From CAINVV01 sp037137375 (GTDB taxonomy: Bacteria; Bacteroidota; Bacteroidia; Bacteroidales; Prolixibacteraceae), in NCBI GenBank assembly GCA_037137375.1, contig JBAXKJ010000010.1, positions 1 through 64,000 on the forward strand: a stretch of 64,000 nucleotides of DNA. The letters are read 5' to 3'. Of the stretch, positions 34,702 to 44,424 are shown one piece after another. The translations under genes and the position numbers were made by a program. A model generated the notes under the pieces. The model ran no database searches, was not told the DNA's origin, and saw only the letters and a list, made by a program, of their open reading frames with translations. Numbering within the stretch: position 1 is the first letter of the stretch; every line of letters begins with the position of its first letter.

Positions 34702-36297
34702 ATGAATAGATATATTAATACCGCATTAAAAACTGGCCCCGGCATCATTTTAAGTTTGTTTTTTTCAGTCAATGCAAATGCACAAAAAAAACCAAACCTG
34801 CTGATTATCATGACCGACCAACAACGGTTTGATGCGCTGAGCATTGCTGGAAACAAAATACTCAAAACCCCTAATCTCGACCGGCTGGCAAAACAGGGGG
34901 CATTATTTACAAATGCCTATACCCAATGTGCCGTTTGCGCACCCACAAGAGCATCGATCCTGACTGGTTGTACCGTCGAAAATCATCAGATACTGACCAA
35001 CGAAATATCAGGTTCCAATAAGGAAACGGGTCGCATGCCAATGCCAACTTTTGATGAATTATTGAACAAAAGTGGGTATCGCTGCGAATATTACGGGAAA
35101 TGGCACAGTCCGGAGTTTCATGCCGAAGTCTACCAGAATCCTGAATTAAAGGCAAAAAATGGCAAATCAATTTTTGCTCCCGGCGGACTTACAGCCCAAT
35201 ATATGGATTATTTAAATGTCAAATTTCCAAGGGAAAGTCTTAAGCCGGGAGAGTTGTACGATACTTTTACCAATAGGCCATATACCCTGAATCCATTGGA
35301 TAAGCGTTATGGCATGACAAACGAGGAAGTACTTCAGTTGAATAAAAAATATATTCAGCCCGATCTCCATGGCGAGTCGACCATTCCGGCAGAACATTCC
35401 TTTACCGCTTTTCACGCCAAACAAACCATGGAGGCACTTGAACGGAATAAAAACAATACCTTCAGTATCACTTGTTCCCTGCATTTTCCCCATGCGCCCA
35501 TGCTTCCGGTTAAACCCTATTCAAAAATGTATCCTGTTAAGAAGATGCCGGTCCCGGTAAGTATTGCAGATCCAATGGTGAATTCGCCATATCGGAGTCA
35601 GAATGGAAGGTTGGAGAATACTGAATTTGCGGATCCGGAAAAGATAAAATACATGATTTCTGATTATTACGGCCTTGTTAAGGAAATTGATGACTGGGTC
35701 GGGAAGATTCTCGCAAAGCTTAAGGATCTTGGGCTGGAAGAGAATACCCTGGTGATTTTCACCAGCGACCATGGTGAAATGCTGGGATCACATGGCATGC
35801 GCGAGAAAAATGTGTTTTATGAAGAGTCGGCCCATATTCCATTGATGATCAGATTTCCGGGTCATATAAAGCCATCAACTACCGTGGATGGCTATGTCTC
35901 GAATATCGATCTTTTTGCCACCATCAACGATTATCTGCAAATGCCCGAATACCCTTCCGACGGTCAGAGCCTGCGCACACTGATTGAAGGCACAGATTTA
36001 TCACATGGAAAATATGTTGTCACCGAATGGTTATATAACGAGGACCGTACTCCGGCCTACATGATCCTAAAAGATGGCTGGAAATTATTTGTTCCCTATT
36101 CTGCAGAGTCCAAAGTCATCAATACCCTTTTTAACCTGAAGAACGATCCGTACGAAATGAATAACCTTTTGGGTAACAATCCCGAAAAAGACAAATACAA
36201 TGACAGGGCAGAAGAATTGCGTAAAGATCTGCTTGTCTGGTTAAAGAAAAACAAATCCACACATTACGAGGGGGTTAAGGCACGTAAACTAATATGA
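34702..36297 (+). CDS. S1 family sulfatase (Cys-type formylglycine)
   Basis: A 531-residue exported sulfatase with a signal peptide ending NANAQ (about residue 28), metal motif IMTDQQR, formylglycine motif C79-A-P-T-R and second motif FTSDHGEMLGSHGM. Thr at the fourth position of the C-x-P-x-R core is less common than Ser but tolerated. It follows the first sulfatase by 29 bases. Its stop codon overlaps the ATG of the next gene (ATGA), indicating translational coupling to the T9SS GH99-like enzyme. The two sulfatases are similar in length but differ strongly in sequence, so they probably act on different sulfate positions. Confidence 0.93.
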   Translation: MNRYINTALKTGPGIILSLFFSVNANAQKKPNLLIIMTDQQRFDALSIAGNKILKTPNLDRLAKQGALFTNAYTQCAVCAPTRASILTGCTVENHQILTNEISGSNKETGRMPMPTFDELLNKSGYRCEYYGKWHSPEFHAEVYQNPELKAKNGKSIFAPGGLTAQYMDYLNVKFPRESLKPGELYDTFTNRPYTLNPLDKRYGMTNEEVLQLNKKYIQPDLHGESTIPAEHSFTAFHAKQTMEALERNKNNTFSITCSLHFPHAPMLPVKPYSKMYPVKKMPVPVSIADPMVNSPYRSQNGRLENTEFADPEKIKYMISDYYGLVKEIDDWVGKILAKLKDLGLEENTLVIFTSDHGEMLGSHGMREKNVFYEESAHIPLMIRFPGHIKPSTTVDGYVSNIDLFATINDYLQMPEYPSDGQSLRTLIEGTDLSHGKYVVTEWLYNEDRTPAYMILKDGWKLFVPYSAESKVINTLFNLKNDPYEMNNLLGNNPEKDKYNDRAEELRKDLLVWLKKNKSTHYEGVKARKLI

Positions 36298-38930
36298 GAA
36301 AGTTTCCTCAAATGGAAATTAAAGGACACAAAACCGGGATGGTCAAGACTTGTTTACTCATCTTGCTTTTTTGCTGCTTCAAGGTATTGAATGCGGCAAC
36401 ACCCGTGGCATCAATTGTGCTGTCAGACCCTGCTGTGTCTAATAAGCTGACTCATTTTACAGTGACAGATCCTGCCAATGAGCCCTATACAATTCAAACA
36501 ACCAGGGATGGGGTTCAATGTCGTCAAATACCGGACAAAAAATATGCCTATTTCAATGTCGATGATGCAACCATTCCCTCAACTCAAAACAACCTGATCT
36601 TTTACATCTCTTTTTTTGATGAGGGAACCAGTAGCATCAGTTTGCAATACAATGCCAACGACGGGAACAATTATAAACCGGTATCTTTTACCAAAACCGG
36701 TACCAATTCATGGATTACAGTCACTGTTTCAATTACTAACGCATCCTTGCGAAATGCCCAAAACAACAAGTGCGATTTTCGTTTAAGCGGAAGCGGGGAC
36801 AATTATATTAAAGAAATTGCGATTGCCATCGGCCTGTTAGATCCTGCAAAGGAGACTGTTCCGGTTGTTTCCACCAGTTCGTACTCCGAGTTTACAGGCA
36901 AATCTGTTGCCGGTTATCAGGTCTGGTTTGCAACAGGTAATGCAACTTCAGGATGGGTTCACTGGAGCGGAAATACGCCTCCAGCGGCAAATAAGACTCA
37001 TGTTGAAATCTATCCTGATGTTTCAGAATATGCAGAAACGGATCTGGTCCAGACGGCATTGGCTAATCTGGGTAACGGTTCACTTTCCAAACTTTTTACT
37101 TCTTCCAGCAAAACAGTGATTGACAAGCATTTTCAATGGATGAAGGAGTATGGTATTGATGGAGTAGCCGTTCAGAGATTCATCGGGAGTATTGGAGGGG
37201 CAATTATCAATTCTCCGAACGCTGCATCACTCAAAATTAAGCAGGCAGCGGAAGCCACCGGTCGCATTTTCTACATATGTTACGATATTTCTTCCACTGG
37301 AATGGAAGCGACCTGGGATGATGTCATAAAATTCGATTGGGTGTACAATGTGGAGCAAAATAATCAATTAACATCTTCTCCTGCTTATGCAAAAGTGGGA
37401 AATAAACCTGTTGTACAAGTCTGGGGTCCGGGCTTTACCGACAATCACCCCGGGACAGCAGCCGAAACTATTGCATTGATAAATTTTCTGAAATCACGAG
37501 GGTGTTATGTGATTGGAGGTACTCCATCCTATTGGAGAACAAACGACAGGGATGCCAAAGGTCCGGCTCAGCCACTAACAGCCGATCAGGAGAGTTTTGA
37601 AAAAGTCTATGTAGAATACGATATGATTTCTCCCTGGTTAGTTGGAAGATTTAAGGAAAACACAGGTGCAGACAACCAGCTTGGTAACTTGATGCTGGAT
37701 AAGGCTTATTGTGACGCAAGAAAAATTAAGTATTTACCGGTTATTTTTCCCGGATTTTCCTGGTCGCAGTGGAACCCTGGTGATCCGAATGCTTTCCCTC
37801 GAAATGCGGGAGAATTTATGTGGCGTCAAGCCAGGAACATCAAAAGCTTAGGGGTAAATTCCATTTATTTTGCCATGTTTGATGAGTATGATGAAGGCAC
37901 GGCTATCATGAAAGCAGCAACAGATTGGAGTATGATCCCGATCGACCAATATTTCCTGACAACGAGTGCGGATGGGATTTGGTGTTCGTCCGATTTTCAG
38001 CTTAGGGTTGCGGGTGCTGCCATTCAAATGCTAAAAGGGAATAGAACTGAAACCGCAACTGTTCCTGTTCCCTATTCCAACGGCCCGGTGTTCTACCGCA
38101 ATAGTTTCGAAAAACGGACTACAGCCTACAATTATGTAAATGGAATTGCCCAAAATACCGGGACTTTTAATGTCGACCCCTGTTTTTATAACCCTGCCGT
38201 GCTGTCAAATTCAAATGTCGTCAATCCTGCCTGCGATATTCAGCAAGGCAACGCAAAAAACGGACTCTATTCCGTCAAAGTTTCCGGAAGCATCAATAGC
38301 AATGTTTCGGCAACTTATGTTTACAAAACTGCTGCCGTAAAAATGGCAGTAAAACCGAATATGAAGCTTTCTTTCTGGAAGAAAACTGAAAACGATTTGG
38401 GCCGCTATGTGTTTGTTGATTTGATGACCAAAAACGGAAGAAACCTTCGCGACAATGGTTACAGAGATCAAAATAGCAACAGCATGAGCCCTTCTACAGG
38501 ACACGGAACCCCTGGAACAGGCTACGAACAGTTTATCTGCCAGTTTGGAAACGGAACCCTTCTGGGAGATACCATTACCGGTATTGTATTTGCCTACGAT
38601 CATTCCGGTTCCGGTTCTTATTCCGCTTATTTCGATGACTTCCTAATAGAAGAGGGGCAAGACACTCCAACAGCTATAAACCCGCCGCAACGCATTGAAA
38701 ACAACTTTACAGTATACCCAAATCCTTCAAATGGTCAGTATAACCTGAAATTGAACCCATCCGGTGAATATCACTTACTCGTTTATGATTCGTTTGGCAA
38801 ATTGTTGATGAACAGAAAATCGGACAGTACCCTTGAAACAATAAACCTCACCGGTTACTCAGCCGGAATTTATATTCTGAGTATTCTTTCCGACAGGAAT
38901 AATTATTTACAGAAGCTGGTTAAACAATAA
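36294..38930 (+). CDS. GH71/99-like glycoside hydrolase with T9SS sorting domain
   Basis: The 878-residue multidomain protein has a signal peptide (about 16-35), a beta-sandwich CBM-like domain (about 38-180), the GH71/99-like catalytic domain (about 200-590; VAGYQVWF, FQWMKEYGIDGVAVQRF, FPGFSWSQWN, FAMFDEYDEGTAI), another beta-sandwich (about 610-790) and a type A T9SS C-terminal domain (about 800-878; FTVYPNPSNGQYNL, GYSAGIYILSI). EYDE matches the GH99 E-x-x-E catalytic pair. The T9SS tail places it on the cell surface or outside, so it probably makes the first cuts before import. ATG 36294 overlaps the sulfatase stop; the in-frame ATG 36339 is an alternative start. Confidence 0.88.
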   Translation: MRKFPQMEIKGHKTGMVKTCLLILLFCCFKVLNAATPVASIVLSDPAVSNKLTHFTVTDPANEPYTIQTTRDGVQCRQIPDKKYAYFNVDDATIPSTQNNLIFYISFFDEGTSSISLQYNANDGNNYKPVSFTKTGTNSWITVTVSITNASLRNAQNNKCDFRLSGSGDNYIKEIAIAIGLLDPAKETVPVVSTSSYSEFTGKSVAGYQVWFATGNATSGWVHWSGNTPPAANKTHVEIYPDVSEYAETDLVQTALANLGNGSLSKLFTSSSKTVIDKHFQWMKEYGIDGVAVQRFIGSIGGAIINSPNAASLKIKQAAEATGRIFYICYDISSTGMEATWDDVIKFDWVYNVEQNNQLTSSPAYAKVGNKPVVQVWGPGFTDNHPGTAAETIALINFLKSRGCYVIGGTPSYWRTNDRDAKGPAQPLTADQESFEKVYVEYDMISPWLVGRFKENTGADNQLGNLMLDKAYCDARKIKYLPVIFPGFSWSQWNPGDPNAFPRNAGEFMWRQARNIKSLGVNSIYFAMFDEYDEGTAIMKAATDWSMIPIDQYFLTTSADGIWCSSDFQLRVAGAAIQMLKGNRTETATVPVPYSNGPVFYRNSFEKRTTAYNYVNGIAQNTGTFNVDPCFYNPAVLSNSNVVNPACDIQQGNAKNGLYSVKVSGSINSNVSATYVYKTAAVKMAVKPNMKLSFWKKTENDLGRYVFVDLMTKNGRNLRDNGYRDQNSNSMSPSTGHGTPGTGYEQFICQFGNGTLLGDTITGIVFAYDHSGSGSYSAYFDDFLIEEGQDTPTAINPPQRIENNFTVYPNPSNGQYNLKLNPSGEYHLLVYDSFGKLLMNRKSDSTLETINLTGYSAGIYILSILSDRNNYLQKLVKQ

Positions 38931-38969
38931 GATAAAGGTCGAATAGTAATTTTTAAATATGGTAGTATT

Positions 38970-41867
38970 ATGAAGGATCACAGTAATTTTTGCAGGGCAA
39001 TAGGGCCCGGAAACCAATTCAAAAACGGGCTAAACCTGGTTTCAATGGTGGGAAGAATGGCTATTATTACCATGATTGCCATGTTTATTGCAACCCTTGT
39101 TAATGCTCAGGTTGGGGCGAATAAACAGAGAACAACCCAACAAAGCATAAAAACTGTGTACAATACAAAGGACTGGGTTATTTCTGACTTTGTGGTGACC
39201 GATCCGAAATTTGGCGCGAAAGCCGAACCAGGGTTTGACAACAGATCCGCTTTCCAGGCTGCTATTGATGCCGCATATAACAATGGCGGTGGTGTGGTGT
39301 ATATACCGGTGGGCAATTATGAGTTCCGCAGCACGCAGACCGCCAAAAGGAACGTCAGGGTACGTCAGGGTACTGAACAAAGCATGAAAGACTTTAACTA
39401 CCAATATGTGTTGAATCTTCCAACGAGTGTGCAACTTCGCGGCGACTGGGTGGATCCTGAATCAACCAATGGTAAGGTTCTCGGAACTATTCTTGAAGTT
39501 CGCGTTGGCAAAAATGCGCCAAATTATAACGGGACTGTTGAAAGTTGGTGGAACGATTCGCAGGCCGGGAACGCACTCCGCACTACCTATACCAGCATTG
39601 CCGACAGATTTATTGACATGAACTCGGGAACAGGCGTGACGAACTTGTCAATTTGGTATCCGGAACAGGATATCAACGACATAAAACCATATCCATGGAC
39701 ATTATTTCAGCCAAACAGCGACTGTGTAACTGTTGAACATGTAACTCTTGTAAACGCTTACAACGGTTTCTATTCAGCTCCGAGCGAATTGCATTATGTG
39801 TTGAACAGCTACATGACCGCCCTCAATACAGGAATTGAAATCCATGTATGCACCGATATCGGACGTATCGAGAATGTCAAAATTGACCCGAAATATTGGG
39901 CCAATTCCGGACTTCCAGGTTCACCCTCACTAGAAAAAGTTACTGGTTACACAAGAGCGAACGGCACAGGATTCAATATGCACCGCTCCGACTGGGAATA
40001 CGTCTCTTATCTGTACGTTTCCGGTTATAAGACGGGGATGTGGGTCGGCAGGGAACCCGGTTTCTCCGATACTCCAAATGCGCAGTTTTACGAAAATCAT
40101 ATCCAAGATTGCGGAACAGGTTTATATGTTCAAGCTGTCAACCCTTACGGTTTGCTTATTTCCAATTCTACTTTCGGGGCTGGGAAAGATGGTAATGCCG
40201 TGTACTTCTACAAAGATTTCAAAACTTCCGTTCAATTTAATGGGGTGGATTTCGCAGGACCAATCGTCAGCGATGGCAGCGATGGTGCGATATCCTTTGA
40301 AAGCTGCACGTTTAGCGAATACAACGAATACGCGCTTAGAATAAACAATGGTAACGTACTACTCACTCAGTGCGATTTTAAAAAACCTGCCGGTCATGTG
40401 TTTCTTGGTACTGACGTGAATACGCTCAAATCGGTAAACTCCGGTTATAAACGTAAATTGGAAATCAATAATAGCAGCAAATCTGCCAAAGTTGAGATTA
40501 ATAGCGACAAAAAATATTTGTTTGATCCGATTCCTAAAAATATAATAACAGATATTAAAGTTCACCCAAGACCGGCGTCAAACCTGGTTTTAAAAGCCGA
40601 TTTGCCAAGAGCCACAGGCTTTAACAACGATCTGCCGACCGAAGATGTTTCGGCTAAAATGCAGATAGCGCTCAACGAGGTGAAGGCTGCCGGTGGCGGT
40701 ACACTGTATCTTCCGGGTGGAAGATATTTGGTGAACAATCCTATTAAAGTTCCTTCGGGAGTCGAAATAAGAGGAACCTGGGATGTACAACACCATACTC
40801 AAAGTGGTGGGACAGGACTATTTACGACTTATTCCGGCGGTACTGCCGGAGAAAAGGGCGCTTCACTTATACAGCTCGGGGAAGGTGCGGGAATAAGAGG
40901 AATTACCATCGCACAACTTAATATTGCAACAGACGGTTTCAGCCCTGAGAATCCCAGAGTTACACCATTCCTGATCCAGGGACAAGGTCCGAACGTATAT
41001 ATTGTTAATGTGACCGAGGTCGGGGATAAAGGGATTGACCTCGCTTCATACAACACCAGCGGACACTATGTTGATTATCTTGGCGGCGTACTCGCACGAG
41101 CAGGTATTTGGGTCGGCGGAGGTGCCAATGGTGGATTTATCCGGAATATGCAGCTCAATCCGCATTACGGTTCCAGACTTCCACAAGGAGGACAGGGATA
41201 TCCAAGAATATCTTTGACGCGTTTCCTACAATCAAATTGCAGTGCGCTTAAATTTGCCGACATTAAAAACCAGACGATCTTCAACAATTTTGTTTACGGG
41301 TCATTCTATGGACTGCATTTCCTGAAAGATGCAATAACAGGTAAGGATCCCGGCAAAATGACGGTCATTGGTCATGGTTCAGACGGATGTTCGTATTCTT
41401 TATTTGTTGAAAACGCCGGCAAAAACACCAAATTGGTCGCGATCAACTCCGAATTGGTTTGTACGCGAACAGCAGAGCCTGTCAGGTCATATGTTCTTGT
41501 GGGAGGAGAAGCTAATACCAACAAAATTCATCCTGATGCTCAACTTATTCTGTACAACAGTGCGTTTTGGGGAAGTCCTGTTATCGGGGCTATCATCAAT
41601 AGCGGTACAGTGCGTTTCCAACAGGCAAATTTCCAACGTTCCGGTGCTCCCGGCATAGACAACAGAGGGGGAAAGACACATGTATACTCTTCTTACTTCG
41701 CACAGAAAATGCCGGGTGAGGCTACCGGGGACAACGTGTATGCGAAGCTACATCCGGCTGGCGTCTCCATAGAGCTAACCAATAACTATTATATCTCCGG
41801 GTTCAGTGAAAATAACGCGAAACCGGGCATGGTTTATGGATCTGATATTGTTACCGATAAGAAGTGA
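38970..41867 (+). CDS. Tandem beta-helix protein, pectate-lyase_3/GH28-like
   Basis: The 965-residue exported protein contains two right-handed beta-helix units, each opening with a pectate-lyase-superfamily (PF12708-like) start: FVVTDPKFGAKAEPGFDNR followed by GGGVVYIPVGNYEF (about 70-115), and DVSAKMQIALNEV followed by GGGTLYLPGGRY (about 555-595). The signal sequence is long, with a hydrophobic core near residues 26-45. Such folds occur in polysaccharide lyases and hydrolases acting on acidic glycans. No decisive catalytic motif could be identified, so lyase, hydrolase or binding protein remain open. It has its own 39-base gap from the T9SS gene, with the same direction. Confidence 0.7.
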   Translation: MKDHSNFCRAIGPGNQFKNGLNLVSMVGRMAIITMIAMFIATLVNAQVGANKQRTTQQSIKTVYNTKDWVISDFVVTDPKFGAKAEPGFDNRSAFQAAIDAAYNNGGGVVYIPVGNYEFRSTQTAKRNVRVRQGTEQSMKDFNYQYVLNLPTSVQLRGDWVDPESTNGKVLGTILEVRVGKNAPNYNGTVESWWNDSQAGNALRTTYTSIADRFIDMNSGTGVTNLSIWYPEQDINDIKPYPWTLFQPNSDCVTVEHVTLVNAYNGFYSAPSELHYVLNSYMTALNTGIEIHVCTDIGRIENVKIDPKYWANSGLPGSPSLEKVTGYTRANGTGFNMHRSDWEYVSYLYVSGYKTGMWVGREPGFSDTPNAQFYENHIQDCGTGLYVQAVNPYGLLISNSTFGAGKDGNAVYFYKDFKTSVQFNGVDFAGPIVSDGSDGAISFESCTFSEYNEYALRINNGNVLLTQCDFKKPAGHVFLGTDVNTLKSVNSGYKRKLEINNSSKSAKVEINSDKKYLFDPIPKNIITDIKVHPRPASNLVLKADLPRATGFNNDLPTEDVSAKMQIALNEVKAAGGGTLYLPGGRYLVNNPIKVPSGVEIRGTWDVQHHTQSGGTGLFTTYSGGTAGEKGASLIQLGEGAGIRGITIAQLNIATDGFSPENPRVTPFLIQGQGPNVYIVNVTEVGDKGIDLASYNTSGHYVDYLGGVLARAGIWVGGGANGGFIRNMQLNPHYGSRLPQGGQGYPRISLTRFLQSNCSALKFADIKNQTIFNNFVYGSFYGLHFLKDAITGKDPGKMTVIGHGSDGCSYSLFVENAGKNTKLVAINSELVCTRTAEPVRSYVLVGGEANTNKIHPDAQLILYNSAFWGSPVIGAIINSGTVRFQQANFQRSGAPGIDNRGGKTHVYSSYFAQKMPGEATGDNVYAKLHPAGVSIELTNNYYISGFSENNAKPGMVYGSDIVTDKK

Positions 41868-41945
41868 AAATCTCGTAATTTTAAGGTGGAAGGATCTGGT
41901 TTGAGTTAAAGTGGTTTCGATTAACGAAAAGTAAAATAAAATACC

Positions 41946-42968
41946 ATGGAAGATCGCAGAAAGTTTATCAAGAAAGTTGGAACTGTTGCAGCCTTAAGTT
42001 TAATCGCAGACTGGGCTTCAGCGATTCCTGTGTCCGACAAATGGGGTAAAATTCTTCCTCAGCGACAGTTGACCAGGGATGGTCAAAAAGTAACAGCTTT
42101 TTGCCTCGGAGGCTACCATTTGGGATTCATTGATAGTCCTTCTGACGCTGAGAGAATGGTGGAACGATCCATGGAGTTGGGAGTTCGTTTTTTCGACAAT
42201 GCCCGGAAATATGTGAATGGTCGTTCAGAAGAGTACATGGGTAAATTTCTTACTCCCAAGTACCGCGACCAGATTTTCCTGATGACCAAAGCTCCTGGTA
42301 AAACGGGTGCCGAGGTACGTCAGATGCTGGATGAGTCGTTAAAAGCTTTAAAAACCGATTATGTCGATTTGTGGCAAATACATGCGCTTAATACTCCTGA
42401 AGATGTTGACAGTAGATTAAAAGCAGGTGTCCTGGATGCCTTTCTGGAAGCAAAACAAAAAGGCAAGACACGATATATTGGTTTTACCGGACACCAAAGC
42501 CCTAAAACACATTTATATTTTCTAAAAAAGCTGGATGAACTGGGCATTCAGTTTGATACCTGCCAAATGCCATTAAATGTTTGTGATCCTTTCTTTGAGT
42601 CTTTCCAACATCATGTATTACCAGTACTTTTAGAAAAAAAATACGGTATACTAGCCATGAAAACAATGGCAGGTGGCAGCATGATGGGTAAACGAATAGA
42701 TACTACACCTAAAGAAATCAAGACTGAAGATATTCCTGATGTAGTAGGAAAAACGGACCTTACTTATGCAAATCTCCATCAGTATGTGTATTCACTTCCT
42801 GTTTCTGCATTGATTAGTGGCTGCTTGAATACAAATGAACTGGAGGCAAACGTAAAAGTCCTGAATGGCATGAAAAAACTATCTGAATCAGATATGAAAA
42901 AATTGGAGAAATATGCAGAACCTTATGCTGGAATGTTCGTGGAGAACTATAAGAGGGTATTGAAATAA
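41946..42968 (+). CDS. Aldo/keto reductase with Tat-like signal
   Basis: This 340-residue protein is an AKR TIM barrel. The catalytic tetrad is visible as D in RFFDNARKY, Y in the same motif (ARKYVNGRSEE), K in FLMTKAPG and H in LWQIHALN. The N-terminus MEDRRKFIKKVGTVAALSL has the twin-arginine pattern (RRxFxK) and a hydrophobic stretch, suggesting folded, cofactor-loaded export by Tat. AKRs interconvert carbonyls and alcohols with NAD(P)H and include L-fucose/D-arabinose-type dehydrogenases giving lactones. Its neighbours, a dehydratase and a lactonase, support sugar oxidation. The direction of reaction and substrate are inferred. Confidence 0.85.
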   Translation: MEDRRKFIKKVGTVAALSLIADWASAIPVSDKWGKILPQRQLTRDGQKVTAFCLGGYHLGFIDSPSDAERMVERSMELGVRFFDNARKYVNGRSEEYMGKFLTPKYRDQIFLMTKAPGKTGAEVRQMLDESLKALKTDYVDLWQIHALNTPEDVDSRLKAGVLDAFLEAKQKGKTRYIGFTGHQSPKTHLYFLKKLDELGIQFDTCQMPLNVCDPFFESFQHHVLPVLLEKKYGILAMKTMAGGSMMGKRIDTTPKEIKTEDIPDVVGKTDLTYANLHQYVYSLPVSALISGCLNTNELEANVKVLNGMKKLSESDMKKLEKYAEPYAGMFVENYKRVLK

Positions 42969-43009
42969 AACCAGATTCAATTAATACTTACCAACTATAA
43001 TTTAAGCGA

Positions 43010-44371
43010 ATGAAAAAGTCGGAAACTCACTCAGGAATAAGTAGGAGAGATGCGATGAAACTATTTTCCGCAGGCTCAGCAGCAGGACTTTTAGGACTTT
43101 TTGAAAGTCCCGAAGCAAGAGCGGAAACACGTATAACACCTTCCTATGCCGTCGGGATGCCCAAGGTAACGATAACGAATGTTAAGGCTATTGCTACTGC
43201 ACCAGAAGGGGCAAATCTTGTTATCGTGAAAGTGGAGACCAGTGAACCGGGTTTATATGGTATTGGATGTGCCACCTTTACACAAAGGGCTTTTGCCGTT
43301 GTTACTGCCATTGAAAAATATCTGGTTGATTTTTGTGTCGGGAAAGACGTAGACAATATCGAAGACATGTGGCAATCGGCTTATGTCAGTTCCTATTGGA
43401 GGAATGGGCCTGTACTTAATAATGCGTTGAGTGGCCTGGATGAAGCATTATGGGACATCAAGGGAAAACGGGCAAATATGCCTGTATATCAACTTCTTGG
43501 AGGTAAATGCAGGATCGCGGTCGAATGTTATGCCCACGCCAGTGGTCCAACACCTGAAGCGATCTCAGAAAATGTTCAAAAATTCATGGCTCAGGGCTTC
43601 CGACATGTCCGTATTCAACAAGGTGGTTATGGAGGTGTGGGCACCATGGAAATTAAACCTGATTTTAAGGAGGCCGGCTTCGGCAGACAAAGTGATTCTT
43701 TCTCCGATCAGCATACCTATCTGAAGAGGGTGCCTAAAATGTTTGAAATCGTGCGTAAAAATTGCGGCGAAGATATTGAATTGCTGCATGATGTTCATGA
43801 ATTGGTAGAACCCATGGATGCCATCAACATGATCAAACAATTAGAGCAATATCACCCCTTCCTGATTGAAGATCCATTTTCTCCCGAAAATATGAAGTGG
43901 CTTAAAACCCTTCGGGCTAACACCACAGTTCCAATTGCCATCGGTGAGTTATTCAATAATATCAATGAGTTCCGGGATCCGATGGTTGATCAGCTGATTG
44001 ATTATATCCGAATTCATATTTCGCAAATTGGAGGCATTACCCCAGCCATGAAAGTTGCGCGACTTGGTGAGTGGTTCAATGTCAAAACTGCCTGGCACGG
44101 ACCGGGCGATACCTCTCCGGTTGGGCATGCGGCCAATGCTCATATAGATTTATCTATTAAGAATTTCGGAATACAGGAGTCGCACTTTTGGTCAGCCAAA
44201 GCACAGGAAGTTTTTCCGGGTTGCCAAACCTATAAGAACGGATATATGTACATCAACGAAGCACCTGGACTTGGCGTTGATATCAACGAAAAGGAAGCGG
44301 CAAAATATCCAATTGGTACGAAGTCAAACTGGACCGTGCGCAAAAGTGACGGAACTATCATCAAACCATAA
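43010..44371 (+). CDS. Enolase-superfamily sugar acid dehydratase (ManD-like) with Tat-like signal
   Basis: The 453-residue protein starts with a Tat-like leader (SRRDAMKLFSAGSAAGLLG, about 10-28). It then has the mandelate racemase/muconate lactonizing enzyme N-terminal domain and a barrel. The barrel's metal ligands appear as D in LLHDVHE, E in LIEDPF and E in AIGELF. A catalytic-type histidine lies in TAWHGPGDTSPV. The pattern is closest to the D-mannonate/D-gluconate dehydratase (ManD) group, which dehydrates aldonates to 2-keto-3-deoxy acids. With a fucosidase in the PUL, a deoxyhexonate is an alternative substrate. It lies 41 bases after the reductase. Confidence 0.86.
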   Translation: MKKSETHSGISRRDAMKLFSAGSAAGLLGLFESPEARAETRITPSYAVGMPKVTITNVKAIATAPEGANLVIVKVETSEPGLYGIGCATFTQRAFAVVTAIEKYLVDFCVGKDVDNIEDMWQSAYVSSYWRNGPVLNNALSGLDEALWDIKGKRANMPVYQLLGGKCRIAVECYAHASGPTPEAISENVQKFMAQGFRHVRIQQGGYGGVGTMEIKPDFKEAGFGRQSDSFSDQHTYLKRVPKMFEIVRKNCGEDIELLHDVHELVEPMDAINMIKQLEQYHPFLIEDPFSPENMKWLKTLRANTTVPIAIGELFNNINEFRDPMVDQLIDYIRIHISQIGGITPAMKVARLGEWFNVKTAWHGPGDTSPVGHAANAHIDLSIKNFGIQESHFWSAKAQEVFPGCQTYKNGYMYINEAPGLGVDINEKEAAKYPIGTKSNWTVRKSDGTIIKP

Positions 44372-44424
44372 ATTTCAGTCTTCAACCTTACGACTTCCGG
44401 CTAACCAGAAAAAAATTTAGAATA

